Source: Pampus argenteus
Taxonomy: Eukaryota > Chordata > Actinopteri > Scombriformes > Stromateidae
DNA length: 64,000 nucleotides
Assembly: GCA_036937835.1 (NCBI GenBank)
Contig: CM072873.1
Coordinates: forward strand, 17,190,501 to 17,254,500
Direction: 5' to 3'
Shown: piece by piece, positions 47,898 through 59,208 of the stretch
Layout: each line of letters starts with the position of its first letter
How positions within the stretch are numbered: the stretch's first letter is position 1
Notes under the pieces: generated by a model
What the model saw: only the letters and a program-made list of their open reading frames with translations
What the model was told of the DNA's origin: nothing
Databases searched by the model: none
Position numbers and translations under genes: made by a program

Positions 47898-50800
47898 ATG
47901 CTGTTGGTAATGTCATCGCTGATATTTGTGCAGCTCCTTCTTCTGGGGTTAAAGGTCATTGACACGTCCACTGACACATGGAGACACTGTACAGGTACTG
48001 TATCGTTTTATTTCACTTTTTTTTTACTGTCTATTACCTGAGCTCAGCTTAACACAAATGTGTTAATGTTAAGGATAATAATTATTCGGTTGAATGGTTT
48101 ATGGTTTCATCTAAAACATGGGAAACCCCTCCAGCTAAAATTCTTTGGGATAATTTCAACTGTCTGCGTCTGCTTACAGTACAGTGGGCATGTTTGTGTG
48201 TGTAGTGTTGCGTGCGATATTAACTTGAATTAATATCCACAAACAAGTACAGACATTGGATGTGGTTAGGATTACACAGCGATCCTCTACATATCGGAAT
48301 ATCAGGACGAACAGGGGGCATGTTTATATGACGTCCCATCAGGTTAGAAGTAAATCTCTTTTATTATTATCCCTTATCCCTTCCCTAAGAGTGCATTTCT
48401 TAATACCAACCCCTCCTGAAAATCCTTCTACCCTATAGCTCCACTGCCACCCAGGGCTATTTCTCACACACCAGGAGGGCGACAATAATTTATTAGTTTA
48501 TTGCAGCGGTTCTCAACCTTTATGACTTGTGTCCCCTTAAAACAAATGCCTACTTGTTCCTGCTCCAATTGTTTGATTTAAACAATTTCTTTAGAAATCT
48601 GGATAAAACTATTAATTTTTTACAGCACTGAATATACAAAAGTCTGATTGTTAAACATCATTTAGTGCAGCAGATTTTCTCTCTCTCTTTTTGCTTTATA
48701 GCATAGCAGTTTCTGCATAAGTAGGCTTGGGTAGTAAATCAGTCTTCCTGACCTCTTTATTTGCTTATTGTCTGCAGATTTGCTTCCTCTGGATCTTCTG
48801 TCTTTTGTCCTCGAGAGGGACACCTCCAGACTTCTTCCAGGGGTGCACATGAGGCAGGCTGGAGGGGTGAGGGGTGTACATTTCTCGAGCCCTCATTCTT
48901 CCACGAGCTTTCCCTCCTCCCAGCTGCTGTTAAACTGTGACCTGTTCCCCAAAGAGTTCTCCATTGTTGTGACACTAAAAGTCACTCACATCGCACCTAA
49001 GGTGAGCATCCACCACCCGTGATTCAAGAAGTACTCAGATCATTTACTTAAGTAAAAGTACCGATACCACAGACTGTTATAGTACTAAAGTAAACGTTCT
49101 GCCAAATACATGTTGCCTGAATGTTTTTGCACTTGCCTTTCAGAGAAATGAATACATCTTTTCCTTGATGGAGCCAGAAAAAGTAGAGAAAAGAGCTGTG
49201 GGGGATAACGAAGAGGAAGATGATAAAGGGAACGTTTTTGGAAGGAGTAAAGAGAGGGGAGCCAGCGGAGAGAGAGAGAAGAAGAAGCGAGTAAAGAATA
49301 ATGTGAGAGGTGGACAGATCATCCTGGGACTACGGCTCTTGAGAAACCGTCTACATTTCCTTTTCAAAGGTCACGGAGGGGTCATAGAGAACTGGGTGTT
49401 TCGAGGCACTCTGGCTGATAACCAGTGGCACACTCTCGTCCTGGTTGTTGGTAGTCAACACGTCAGGCTTACAGTGGACTGCAATTTACCGCAGGAAATG
49501 TAAGTTTTTTTCTGTTTTCTGTTCACTGGGTGGGTAAACTGTCATCCTCTCTTCCTGTTCCCTCTGAATTGCCTTTAGGCACAGTAGATCCTTCACCACA
49601 ATACAACAGCGATGCTTCAAATATGCTCACAGCCTGCAGCCATTTCATAGTGTCCTGACAGTATTTGATAGATGGTTTTTTTGGGTTGGAAACTCCCCTC
49701 TGGCTCACAGAAGGGAGGAATATCAGTAACCCATACAGAAGCTATATATACACTACAATTCATGTCTCAGATTTCCCTGTCTCAGTCCAAAAAAACAGAA
49801 GAATGGAGGAGTCTATTTTAATTGCATTGACATTATGTTCATTTACAGAAGCAACATTTCTCCAGCTATTAGAAATAATTATGTCTTTTTTATGGCAACC
49901 AGTGTTCCCTCCAGGCCTTTCCCCTCAGACCTCAACATTCAGGAATCCAGATTCCACATTGCCAGGAAAGAGAGATGGAAAGGCTTGTTTTCAGTAAGAC
50001 TTATCACTAACTTTAATCGTTTTCATAATCAATAAGCTGTATGGATGATGTGTTTTTCTCTCTCTTAAACAGTCAAATCTTTTTGTGTTTAGGGTCTGTT
50101 GCGACAGTTGGTTCTGGTGCCGGGTTCAGACGCCACCCATCACATCTGCCCCTCTTCCTACCCCCAACTAGCAGTTCTGTCTGTGCCACCACTTCTCTTA
50201 GATCTGCCTGTCATAGGTAGGGAGGCCGACACCCGTCTGACTTCTTATGGTAGCTTGCACACTCATTTGATGCAGCACAATGTGAGACGTTTGTTTGCTT
50301 TGGCATCTTTAAATACCTGCTTGTGTTTGTAACAGAGGAGCGAGTGTCAGTGGGTTTGGAGCAGTCATGCTCGGAGCTGCTACAAGGTCAGTTGTGGTTC
50401 GATCCGCTCAGGAAAGGCCTCTACCTCTGTGACGGTGCAGTGTGGACCACGGTGCTTGAGGGTGAGAAGTGAGAACAGCAACAACATCCACTCGTGAGAA
50501 AACTTCTGTTTCTTGTTTTGTTTGAAAACATCTCATCTCTTCATCTGCTCAGATCATAAACGGTTGGACTATGTGCTGGAACATCAGGTCCTCACCACCA
50601 GCTCAGAGACGCAAGATGTCGAGGTGCGCTTGTTTGGTTTATTACCATTACATTTCATGCTCTTCTCTCCACTTTTTGAGTGATTAAATTCTTGTGGAGC
50701 TTTAATTATTACCATTATGTGTCTGTCTAGTAAGTTTAAGAAGACTTTTTTCATAGTTTGTGTCATCTTCTCTTCAGGTGTTCCAGGTACCTGGTATGGG

Positions 50801-53111
50801 TGTGATGGCTGCTATGGCTCACCAGTCCACAGCTTCTGGCTCTGCTGTGTATCAGTGGACCCACATAGGTTTCCAGCTCTATCAGAATATCAGCACCCAA
50901 GGAGCTCTGGCATGGAGACACTTCAACATCGGCAAGCATGTACGATAAAAGGGAAGATATGGGTTATGGAATAGATGCATATATATACTCCAAATCAAAG
51001 CTTTTTGTTTTGCACGCTTTATTTCTTCTTCAGGTTTTGATCGCGCGTTTTCCTTTGTTTCGTTATTTTGATCTAGATTTTTCTGGTGGTGTCAAACTCT
51101 GGAGGACGCTCAGACAATCATTTTAACAAAGAGCCAGAGGCAGACCTCTCTGTGATCTACAAGTGGAGCAAAAAAAGGAAACGGTTTGTGCAGTTCCAGA
51201 CACTGCAGACCCACTGTGCACGGGACTGGGAGGCCTTCAACATCAATCGACAAACCTATCTCGCTGTGGCCAATCATAGAATAGGTAAAACGTATATCTA
51301 TATTCATCAACTGTTAACTTTTATATCAATATAAAATATTAAAATGATGTATAAAATGGCTTACCATCCGTGATTTGTCTGTTGCAGGCAATAATAATCA
51401 CACTATAGATAGTGTGATATATAAGTGGAACAGGTTAACAAAGTCGTTTAAAGTTCACCAGACGCTGCAGACTTCAGGGGCCTATGACTGGGAGTTTTTC
51501 ACTGTCGGACCGTATCATTTCCTGGTGGTGGCAAATGCTTTTGACGGAGTGACCACATCTGTAGACTCTGTCATCTACGTTTGGCTCAATGGAAGCTTCC
51601 AGGTGTTCCAGACAATTAAGGTATAAAAAAAAAAAAGCTTGAAAATGTGCCAAGCAAAGAAAATGTCATTTTTTACGACCGCGATCAAGCCACAATACAG
51701 AGTAAAGTTTGGATGGAGAAATGTAGTCTTAATAGTACTTTAATGCACGATTTCCATATCATTCATCTGTTCACCAGCTGGCCTTTGATTTCCTCTGATG
51801 AGATCGGTATCTTTGAGATGAATATGAAAAACAATCTTGTCTGCACACACATAAGGAAGGGAATACAAACGTGTGGGGGAGATAAAAGTGTCATGAAAGA
51901 GTAGATGAGGAGCAGTGTGTCAATGCTTATAAGACAAGGGCCAAAAATAGAGCGTAACCGATAGTGAATCATATATTTGATTCTAGCCACATTTGAGGCG
52001 AGAACGTTGACACATTGATGAGGAACCATAAAGAGATTTGATATGATTTAAGGGGGAACTCCACAGTTGGATGTGAGGATTCACAGGAACACCTTGGGGC
52101 TGGTGGAAAAGAAGGCTGTAAGCCATTAAACATGAACGGTATCAATGTAGGTTAAAAAAAAATACTTAAAAAAACTGTTTATGAGGCAGAATGTCAACAT
52201 AACTTTTTTTTTTTGTTTGCAAGATAACTCCACAGGGCACCTTTCAGAAGTCAGCAGCCAACAAGGCCTTTGCTTAAGTCAGTCATACTGATCGTTTGGT
52301 TTAATGTCTTCAACACTGTACACACAAGCGGAAAAGGATGATTTTTCTCTTGCTGTCAATCTAGACATTCTGTGCCACAGACTGGGAAATGTTCCAGATT
52401 GGCAGCAGAGTCTTCCTGGTCGTTGCCAATGGACACAGACTCTATGGTAACGGACCGAGTCGATACGCTATCAACTCCACTATCTACGAACTGGACATGA
52501 ACGGAAAACTGTTTGTCCGCTTCCAAGATATAGTCACCTACAGGTACAGATGTGCAAGGACCTCTGAGTAACACATCCTGCGTAATAACCTTTTTTTTTT
52601 TTTTCAGCCTCACCACCACATACTTTTCTCTTTCTCTACAGTGCAGTGGACTGGGAGTTCTTCAGCCTCGGGGAGGAACATTTTTTGGTCGTCGCTAACT
52701 CCTTTAATGGAGAGTCGTACTCTCTCAACAGCATTCTTTACAGGTAGTCAAACCGTCAATGAACTAGTGCAATCATTCATCACCTACATTGTTTCTAATA
52801 TAGATTTATTCCTGTTGTGAAACAGGCTAGTGAACGCATACAACACTTGTGATATGTAATCATCCACTAGGAACTTGGAAATGTCCATCAGCTAATTTGG
52901 GTTCTTGTACTTTAGGAATTTAGCATCTGATTTGATTCCTCTTTTTTCTATTTTTAGGTGGCAAGGATATGAAGGCTTTGTTCCTGTTCATTGGCTTCCA
53001 ACTATTGGCTGCAGTGACTGGGAGTTTTTCAGCTCTGAGGGAGAATCTTATCTGATCTACTCTAGTGCCAAAGCACCTCTCTCCAAAGTGTTCAAGCTGA
53101 AAATTTACTAG
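47898..53111 (+). CDS. tspear: TSPEAR (laminin G/TSPN-like domain and EAR repeats), 708 aa, 13 exons
   Basis: Secreted or cell-surface protein; human mutations affect teeth, hair follicles and possibly hearing, and a Notch-related role has been proposed. Exons: 47898-47994, 48778-49001, 49144-49499, 49903-49993, 50093-50216, 50336-50461, 50553-50623, 50778-50939, 51077-51284, 51388-51620, 52365-52543, 52642-52743, 52958-53111 (2127 nt; human 669 aa). Signal peptide about 1-22 (MLLVMSSLIFVQLLLLG). A TSPN/laminin G domain follows (CDLFPKEFSIVVTLKV, RQLVLVPGSDATHHICPS). Seven EAR repeats fill 364-708, with the recurring pattern DWE-F...FLVVAN...SVIYKW, expected to form a beta-propeller. Exon 3 has an extra charged stretch of about 45 residues. 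The start was chosen at the Met giving the signal peptide; an in-frame Met 14 codons upstream is less likely. Confidence 0.94.
48510..48560 (+). repeat. Possible hAT-like repeat end in TSPEAR intron 1
   Basis: CAGCGGTTCTCAACCTTTAT followed by GACTTGTGTCCCC resembles the terminus of Charlie-type hAT elements (CAGNGGTTCTCAACCT). No matching far end identified. Confidence 0.4.
49025..49115 (+). repeat. Teleost repeat fragment filling most of TSPEAR intron 2
   Basis: AGTACTCAGATCATTTACTT and AAGTAAAAGTACCGATACCA are words of the same family as the repeat at 13810. Intron 2 is only 142 nt (49002-49143), so the fragment makes up about two thirds of it. Confidence 0.6.
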
Positions 53112-53337
53112 GCAAAACAGTGTGCGTGTGGTTTTTTTTTTTGTGTGTGTACTGTAGTCGTATGTGTGCACATGCATTTCCTTTTTTTTTTTTTGTAAGG
53201 GGGCATACAGTGTCCTTTTTGTGTGTGACAAAATGATTGCAATAATGTTTATAATGTGTGAGTGTGTTTAAGCAAATCTGCTTTTAGACTACTGTGCCTG
53301 TTTGCAATGTTAGGGTCAGCCTTAGATTACATACAGT

Positions 53338-53385
53338 CAGTGCTGTAGCAACCATTGAGGACACTGAGCTCAGGTCCTCAGTATT
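53338..53385 (+). mobile_element. Partial copy of the hAT-type element seen at 33665
   Basis: CAGTGCTGTAGCAACCATTG then AGGACACTGAG matches the right end of the 33665-33975 element read on the - strand (CAGGGCCGTAGCTACCATTG, AAGACACTGAGG). The other end was not located. Confidence 0.6.
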
Positions 53386-53981
53386 GTCTCTGTGATTTTT
53401 TTTACAACCCAAAGAAGAGTTTACAATTTACAGTTACAGAGAAATTATTATAATACTTGGTGGGCTTTGAAGACTGATTTTAATCATTTATAGAGTAACT
53501 ATCTATGAGAAGGCTTTGAGACTGTGTTAAGGCCATTATGTAGTGAGATCAAATTCACAAAAGAGGTAATTTAACAGTTAGTTGTATGAAGACAATGAGC
53601 AAAACTTTCTTTAGGTGGCAAGTCAAAATTTTCTTTTGATTTTTAGCTGGGGAATTAAGGCTTATGATTTGTGTAAACTAGACTATCAACTGATGTACCT
53701 CAATTCAACAAAAAATATGACAAATTGTTTTTTTTCATGATAATATGTGAATTTTTGTTTGATTTGTCTGACAGAAATATACAACTCAAGATGGACACTG
53801 TACGATGTCTATCTTTCTATAAAAGCTTTTAATTATAGTAATATAATATTTAACATTTCATTTATTAACTGGAACGTGTGTTCTCACATAGAACATATGA
53901 CTGATTGTTATGTTTTGCCTCTGATTGCATGGATTATAAATAAATAAAGAAAAAAAAGTGACAGTAAATTATTGAAATTAC

Positions 53982-53987
53982 AATAAA
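53982..53987 (+). terminator. tspear: TSPEAR poly(A) signal
   Basis: AATAAA in CAATAAAGTAGAC, followed by a GTTGTTGACATGCGTGTGTT stretch suitable as a downstream element. Overlapping AATAAA copies also lie at 53939-53948. Confidence 0.65.
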
Positions 53988-54238
53988 GTAGACTTAAGTT
54001 GTTGACATGCGTGTGTTATTTAAGCATTGACATAAATCTTCTGCTATGCTCATTTAGAGCGTGTACAGTGGCAACAAGCATGACAGATATACCCTGAAAG
54101 GATCAAAAACACACAGCGTTTTTCATTTCAAGTAATTTCACGGTTAATCAGATACCTGGTGAGGTATGCAATCATGCATACATGGCCCTGGGCACATAAC
54201 TGACAACCTATATTATCACTGACAACCATAAAACATGT

Positions 54239-55052
54239 TTGTTGGTAGAAGACTGCAACTACCATGATGCTCCTGTGACATCCGAGAGCAGACTTGTTGG
54301 AAATGTAGTTTTTTTTTTACACCTGCTTACTTACTATAAAATAAATATTATATATATTTTTTTACACCTGTATCAATCAGAGATAGAAAATGATAATAAA
54401 CCAGAATGGACATTAAGCTGCGTATGCATGTTTAGATATAAACGCCCTCATTTAAAATTTGAATCAATTGTAACACTACAAGTACCACAATGCATCACGA
54501 CAGTCTCTGCCATGAAGAAACATGGCTGCTTACTGTTCACCGACGGTATTTTTTTATTTACGTTTCGTGTGTTGGCGTTTTTAATACAACTAGAGGAAGA
54601 AAACGCATTTGTCCGAAGCAATATTGAGTATAAACACAAGACAAAGTGCTGTCAGTGTCCCGGTTAGAGGACAGTTGTTCCGGTCGTAGTGACACCGACC
54701 GTTAACCGACAGACTTGATTTTTTTTTTTTTTTCGCTGAGCTGTCAAGCCAGGAAAGCCACTCAAAACAGTGTCGGATATCGATTGATTTGCTTTTGTCG
54801 GCGAGTCAAATAAGCTTAACAGTATAACTTCGATTTCAACGCATCCGTATCCGGTAATAGTCGCTATGTTTAGCCCCGTGAAGTCTTCTTATTTCAGAGT
54901 CAGCCCGGCCATTGTAAACCGAGAACTCGGCAAAACCAAGATGAGATAGCAAGAGGGCACAAAGGAGTGCGGACACACACGACTTAATACAAGACCCAGC
55001 ATAAGTGAGAAAAAACAAACAAACAAACAAAACAAAACAAAACTCAAACGAC
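54239..55052 (+). promoter_or_regulatory. usp40: USP40 upstream region with ZNF143-like motifs
   Basis: Three words resemble the ZNF143/THAP11 binding element (consensus about ACTACAATTCCCANNATGC): AACTACCATGATGC at 54257-54270, the inverted GGAAATGTAGTT at 54299-54310, and the closest, ACTACAAGTACCACAATGCA at 54475-54494. ACATGGCTGC at about 54520 resembles a YY1 site. These are typical of TATA-less housekeeping promoters. The remainder up to the start codon is probably 5'UTR and contains poly(T) and CAAA repeats. Confidence 0.45.
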
Positions 55053-56503
55053 ATGTTTGGGAATCTTTTTGAGGAAGAGGAGGAAGAAGGCTTCTCCTCC
55101 ATTATCTCCAGGGGAAGAGTTGCAAAGGGGGGAGATGAGCCACCTCCACCCCGAGGAAGAAGCAATCTGTGTGGCATCAAGAACCAGGGAGGGACCTGCT
55201 ACCTCAACTCTCTGCTCCAGACCCTGCTGTTCACCCCAGAGTTCAGAGGTGAGGACAGCTGATCATATTGACATATGTATATATATAAACAGCTATTTTT
55301 AGTCTATGTTTAATTTTGTTTGTGTGTGTGTGTGTGTTTCTGTGCAGAGGAGCTGTTCAATTTGGGTCCAGAAGAATTAGGATGTCTGGAAGACAAAGAG
55401 AAACCAGGGGCCAAAGTAAGTGTTGCAATGTGTTGGTAGATGTTACAGATTTAATGTGTGTGTCTTTGTGCAATAATTTTCTTTTTTTTTTTTTTTTTTT
55501 TTTTACTTCCTTGTCCTGCTCAGGTCAGAGTGATCCCACTGGAGCTCCAGAGGCTGTTCACCCGTCTGTTGCTGGTGGACCAGCAGAGCGCCACCACAGC
55601 TGACCTCACTGACAGCTTTGGCTGGAACAGCAGTGAGGTCTATATCCATTTTCTTTGTCAGTGAGATGGAGAAAGAGAGGCTCAGGTTACTCCTTTCCTC
55701 TTAGTAATTCATTGATTTAGCTTCCAGTCATACGCGGGTATGTAAGATGATGCTGAAATGCTCAAAAACGGGATTTTTCGTTACATCGGCTCTGAAACTT
55801 AAATGTAATTATAATACATGAGAGGCACAAAGTGGGTATAAATAAAAAGAAACAGACATAATTTGATACATATATACACCTGATTTGCACCTCCCCCCCC
55901 TTTTACAGGTTCAGCTTTCATATACGATGATGTGATTAAACAGAAATCCCATCCAAATGAAAAGTGCAATATCATGCAGCATTAACGTCATAAAGGATGG
56001 ATGGTGGCGATAGGAAATAGTTCCACGTACATTATCAGTAGACCGTGTCATGTTATTGTTCATTGACAATATAAGACTATTATCATTATATTTGAGTTAA
56101 ATTGTCTTGAATGATGTGAATCATCCATATTTTTGTTTTTGTGACATTTCTGTATTATAAGTGTCAAGGCGGATGTATCAGAGCTCAGTCATTCAGTATT
56201 CATGATTTGGATATTGACGTGATTGATAGTCTTTCATGTTGGAAACTGATATGTGTGATAACTCGGATATGACACGAACATGACGTTAAGCATCGTTGGG
56301 GAGGAAGAGAGAGAGTTGAAAAGTTGCTGTGTGTAAATGACTCGTTTAAAGAAAAGAGTAGCATAAACACACACTTCCAAACAGGTTTTCAATATTAATA
56401 TTAATGTGTTCACACTGGAAATATGACACAACTAAGGTTACTCAAGAAAGTTAATATGCATACCAAACCTACTTGTGTTTTTCTCTGTTATATTTGCATA
56501 CAC

Positions 56504-56535
<32 letters not shown>

Positions 56536-59168
56536 TGTCCCCAATTTTGATGCCAATCTACATGTTTTGTACACATCATATGTCTTTCGACCCTTAAAGT
56601 AAACCTTCATGCTTTCTCAGGGCACAAATCAGCACGATGTGCAGGAGTTGAACAGGATTCTGTTCAGCGCTTTGGAGCACTCTCTTGTGGACACCACTGG
56701 TAGTACATTTATCCACCGCCTGTACCATGGGACCATTGTCAACAGCATTGTGTGCAAAGAGTGTGGAAATGTCAGCCAGAGACAGGTGTGGTGGCAAGCT
56801 TCTGCCTCTATTACTTCACCTCTATATGACACCCTGCTTTCTTTAATTCTGATTAGTCTCAGTTTAGTGATTTGTACTTTGTTGTATACCTTTTGTGGAT
56901 TAAGGAGGACTTCCTGGACCTGACGATGTGTGTCAGTGGTGTGTCTAGTCTGGAGGAGGCTTTGTGGAACATGTTTGTGGAGGAAGAGTTGTTTGAAGGC
57001 AATAACTTGTACCGCTGTGCACAGTGTGACAGACTAGTCACCGCTGCCAAGGTCAGTCAGCGTTCAGATTGATAACAAATATACAAAATAACAAAGGTTA
57101 TAATACAATGTTTGAAAATGGTTAAATTTCTCCTTTTTCTCTTTTGATCAATTCTTACATTAATGCTGAACTGCACATTTGTTTCTTGTTTGTGTAAAAA
57201 ATATTCCATTCATTTGCTGTTTCTCACCTTCCTGATCTTTCATTTTCTTTATTTTCCATCACTCAGTCTGCCAAGCTGAGGAAACTCCCTCCATTCATGA
57301 CCATGTCTTTGCTGAGATTCAGCTTTGATTTTACCAAATGTGAGCGTTACAAGGAGACAAAACGCTACAGCTTCCCCCTCACCATCAATCTGAAGCCATT
57401 CTGTGAGAAGGTACGTGAGAGACTTTAACACTCTGACTACCTCACATCATCAGATTTAACTTAAACTTTTCTTAACTGTGGTTATTATCCTGATAAGTAT
57501 TTTATGTTCTTCTCTTACAGAATGATGAAGATGACTGTGATTACTCCTATGAGCTGTTCTCTGTGATTATCCATAAGGGGGGCTGCTATGGCGGCCATTA
57601 CCACGTTTACATTAGGGACATTGACCAGCTCGGCCAATGGGAGCCACCGGTGAGGGAAAGAAAAAAAGGCTAATAACAAGCATGGTGTATGAGATGCCAG
57701 AAGACTAATGACTGATAACATATTCTGCTAATTAACTAATTATGACTTTAGTTATGAACGGATGACCAGTCAACTGGAAATGGGAAACCTCAGTATTATA
57801 TTTAAATTTGGACTTGGCCTAAACATACATTGGATTTGTATGTGCATTACTTCTCAGCAATGTAAAAAAAAAAAAAAAAAAGTTTAAATCTGCATGTTTT
57901 TGAATATGTGCAGTGATGCATTCAGTCAGCACCTCTGTGTCTTGTTATCAGGAGGAGGACCGCAAACCTAAGATGCAGCAGCAGCAAGTCAGGGAGGAAG
58001 TCAAGGAAGTGTGTGAGCCAAAACTAAAAGAAGACGACCCTTTGTCTGTCCTCACTGCTGTTATTGCCCAGGTATAACAACAAAATGTCTCTCCTTTGTC
58101 TGCATGTTAACTTCTTCTCATACATGCTTTTGTTCTGTTTTTAATCCGGTAATATAGCCATGATTAATCAAATAGGTGATGCTCATTTTCTGTTTGTAGG
58201 AGCCATCAAAGTGTGTCCTGTTGGACCAGCTGGGCCAGAAACTCATGGATAAGATTGGTTCATCCTGGAGCAAAAAGTTTAGAAAACACTATGGTCCTAT
58301 AGGAAAGGTATTTATTGCTTTTTTTCCCATGTGTTCCTTATTTCTTAAACTCATAAATAAATTTATTAACCTAATAAATTCTTCTTTCTTTACTTTTTCT
58401 CTTTCTGTATAGTTCCTGCAATCCCACAATGATGTTTTCTTGTTGGTGTCCAACGGTACCCGAGTGGCGCTGAAGGCAAATCCTCCGAGCCCTGTGACTG
58501 AGCCCCCCGGCCCACCAGAGCAGACCACCAACTCTGATCCTCCAACCGCTCCAGACTCAGGAGCTGCTAAAGAACAGCCAGGACGAGACAAGAGGCCAGA
58601 ACCAGAACTAGAGGTACTTTAAAAAAAAAAATCCACATTTTTGCATTACTTTCATTCAGTATGAAGCATTTTAAAGTAATGAAACACACCTATAATTCTT
58701 TATTTTTATCTTTAGTCTCAGTGAACATCTAGTTATTACTTTGATGCCTGATGATCATTGTGTATCTTCCTGTCTGTCAGCAGGGTAGCCACTGGTTTGA
58801 TCTTAATGACTCCACAGTGACTTCAATCAGGGAGTCTGACATAGAGAAGCAGTTCCAGGGCAAAGAGAGCGCCTACATGCTGTTCTACAGAAAAACACAG
58901 CTACACAGACCCAGTGAAGGTTTGTAATCAGGAAGATGTGTTTGATCAGAGAAAGAAATGGAGGAGAGATGAATTACAGAAGAAAAACATATTCAATTTT
59001 GTCATTTATCAAATAATTTGAAGATAAGTAAGAAGATGTCTAATATGTATTTATTAACAATTTGTTTTGTGTTTCTATATTTGCAGCTCTGAACAATCCC
59101 CAATATAAAGTTCCTCATCATCTCATCCAGTTGGCTCAGGAGGAGAACATTAGACTGCGGCAGACACG

Positions 59169-59208
<40 letters not shown>

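Larger units (their letters stand above)
53112..54238. other. TSPEAR 3'UTR and spacer
   Basis: TSPEAR 3'UTR with clustered poly(A) signals at 53939-53948 and 53982-53987, then a short spacer. A partial hAT-type element starts at 53338. No gene seen. Confidence 0.75.

Noticed and set aside
51647..51904. Open frame in the TSPEAR intron 51621-52364
   Set aside because: No EAR pattern, and the flanking exons join in phase without it.
54239..54667. Plus-strand frame of 142 codons before USP40
   Set aside because: Spans the ZNF143-like sites and AT-rich DNA; no homology, and probably promoter or 5'UTR.
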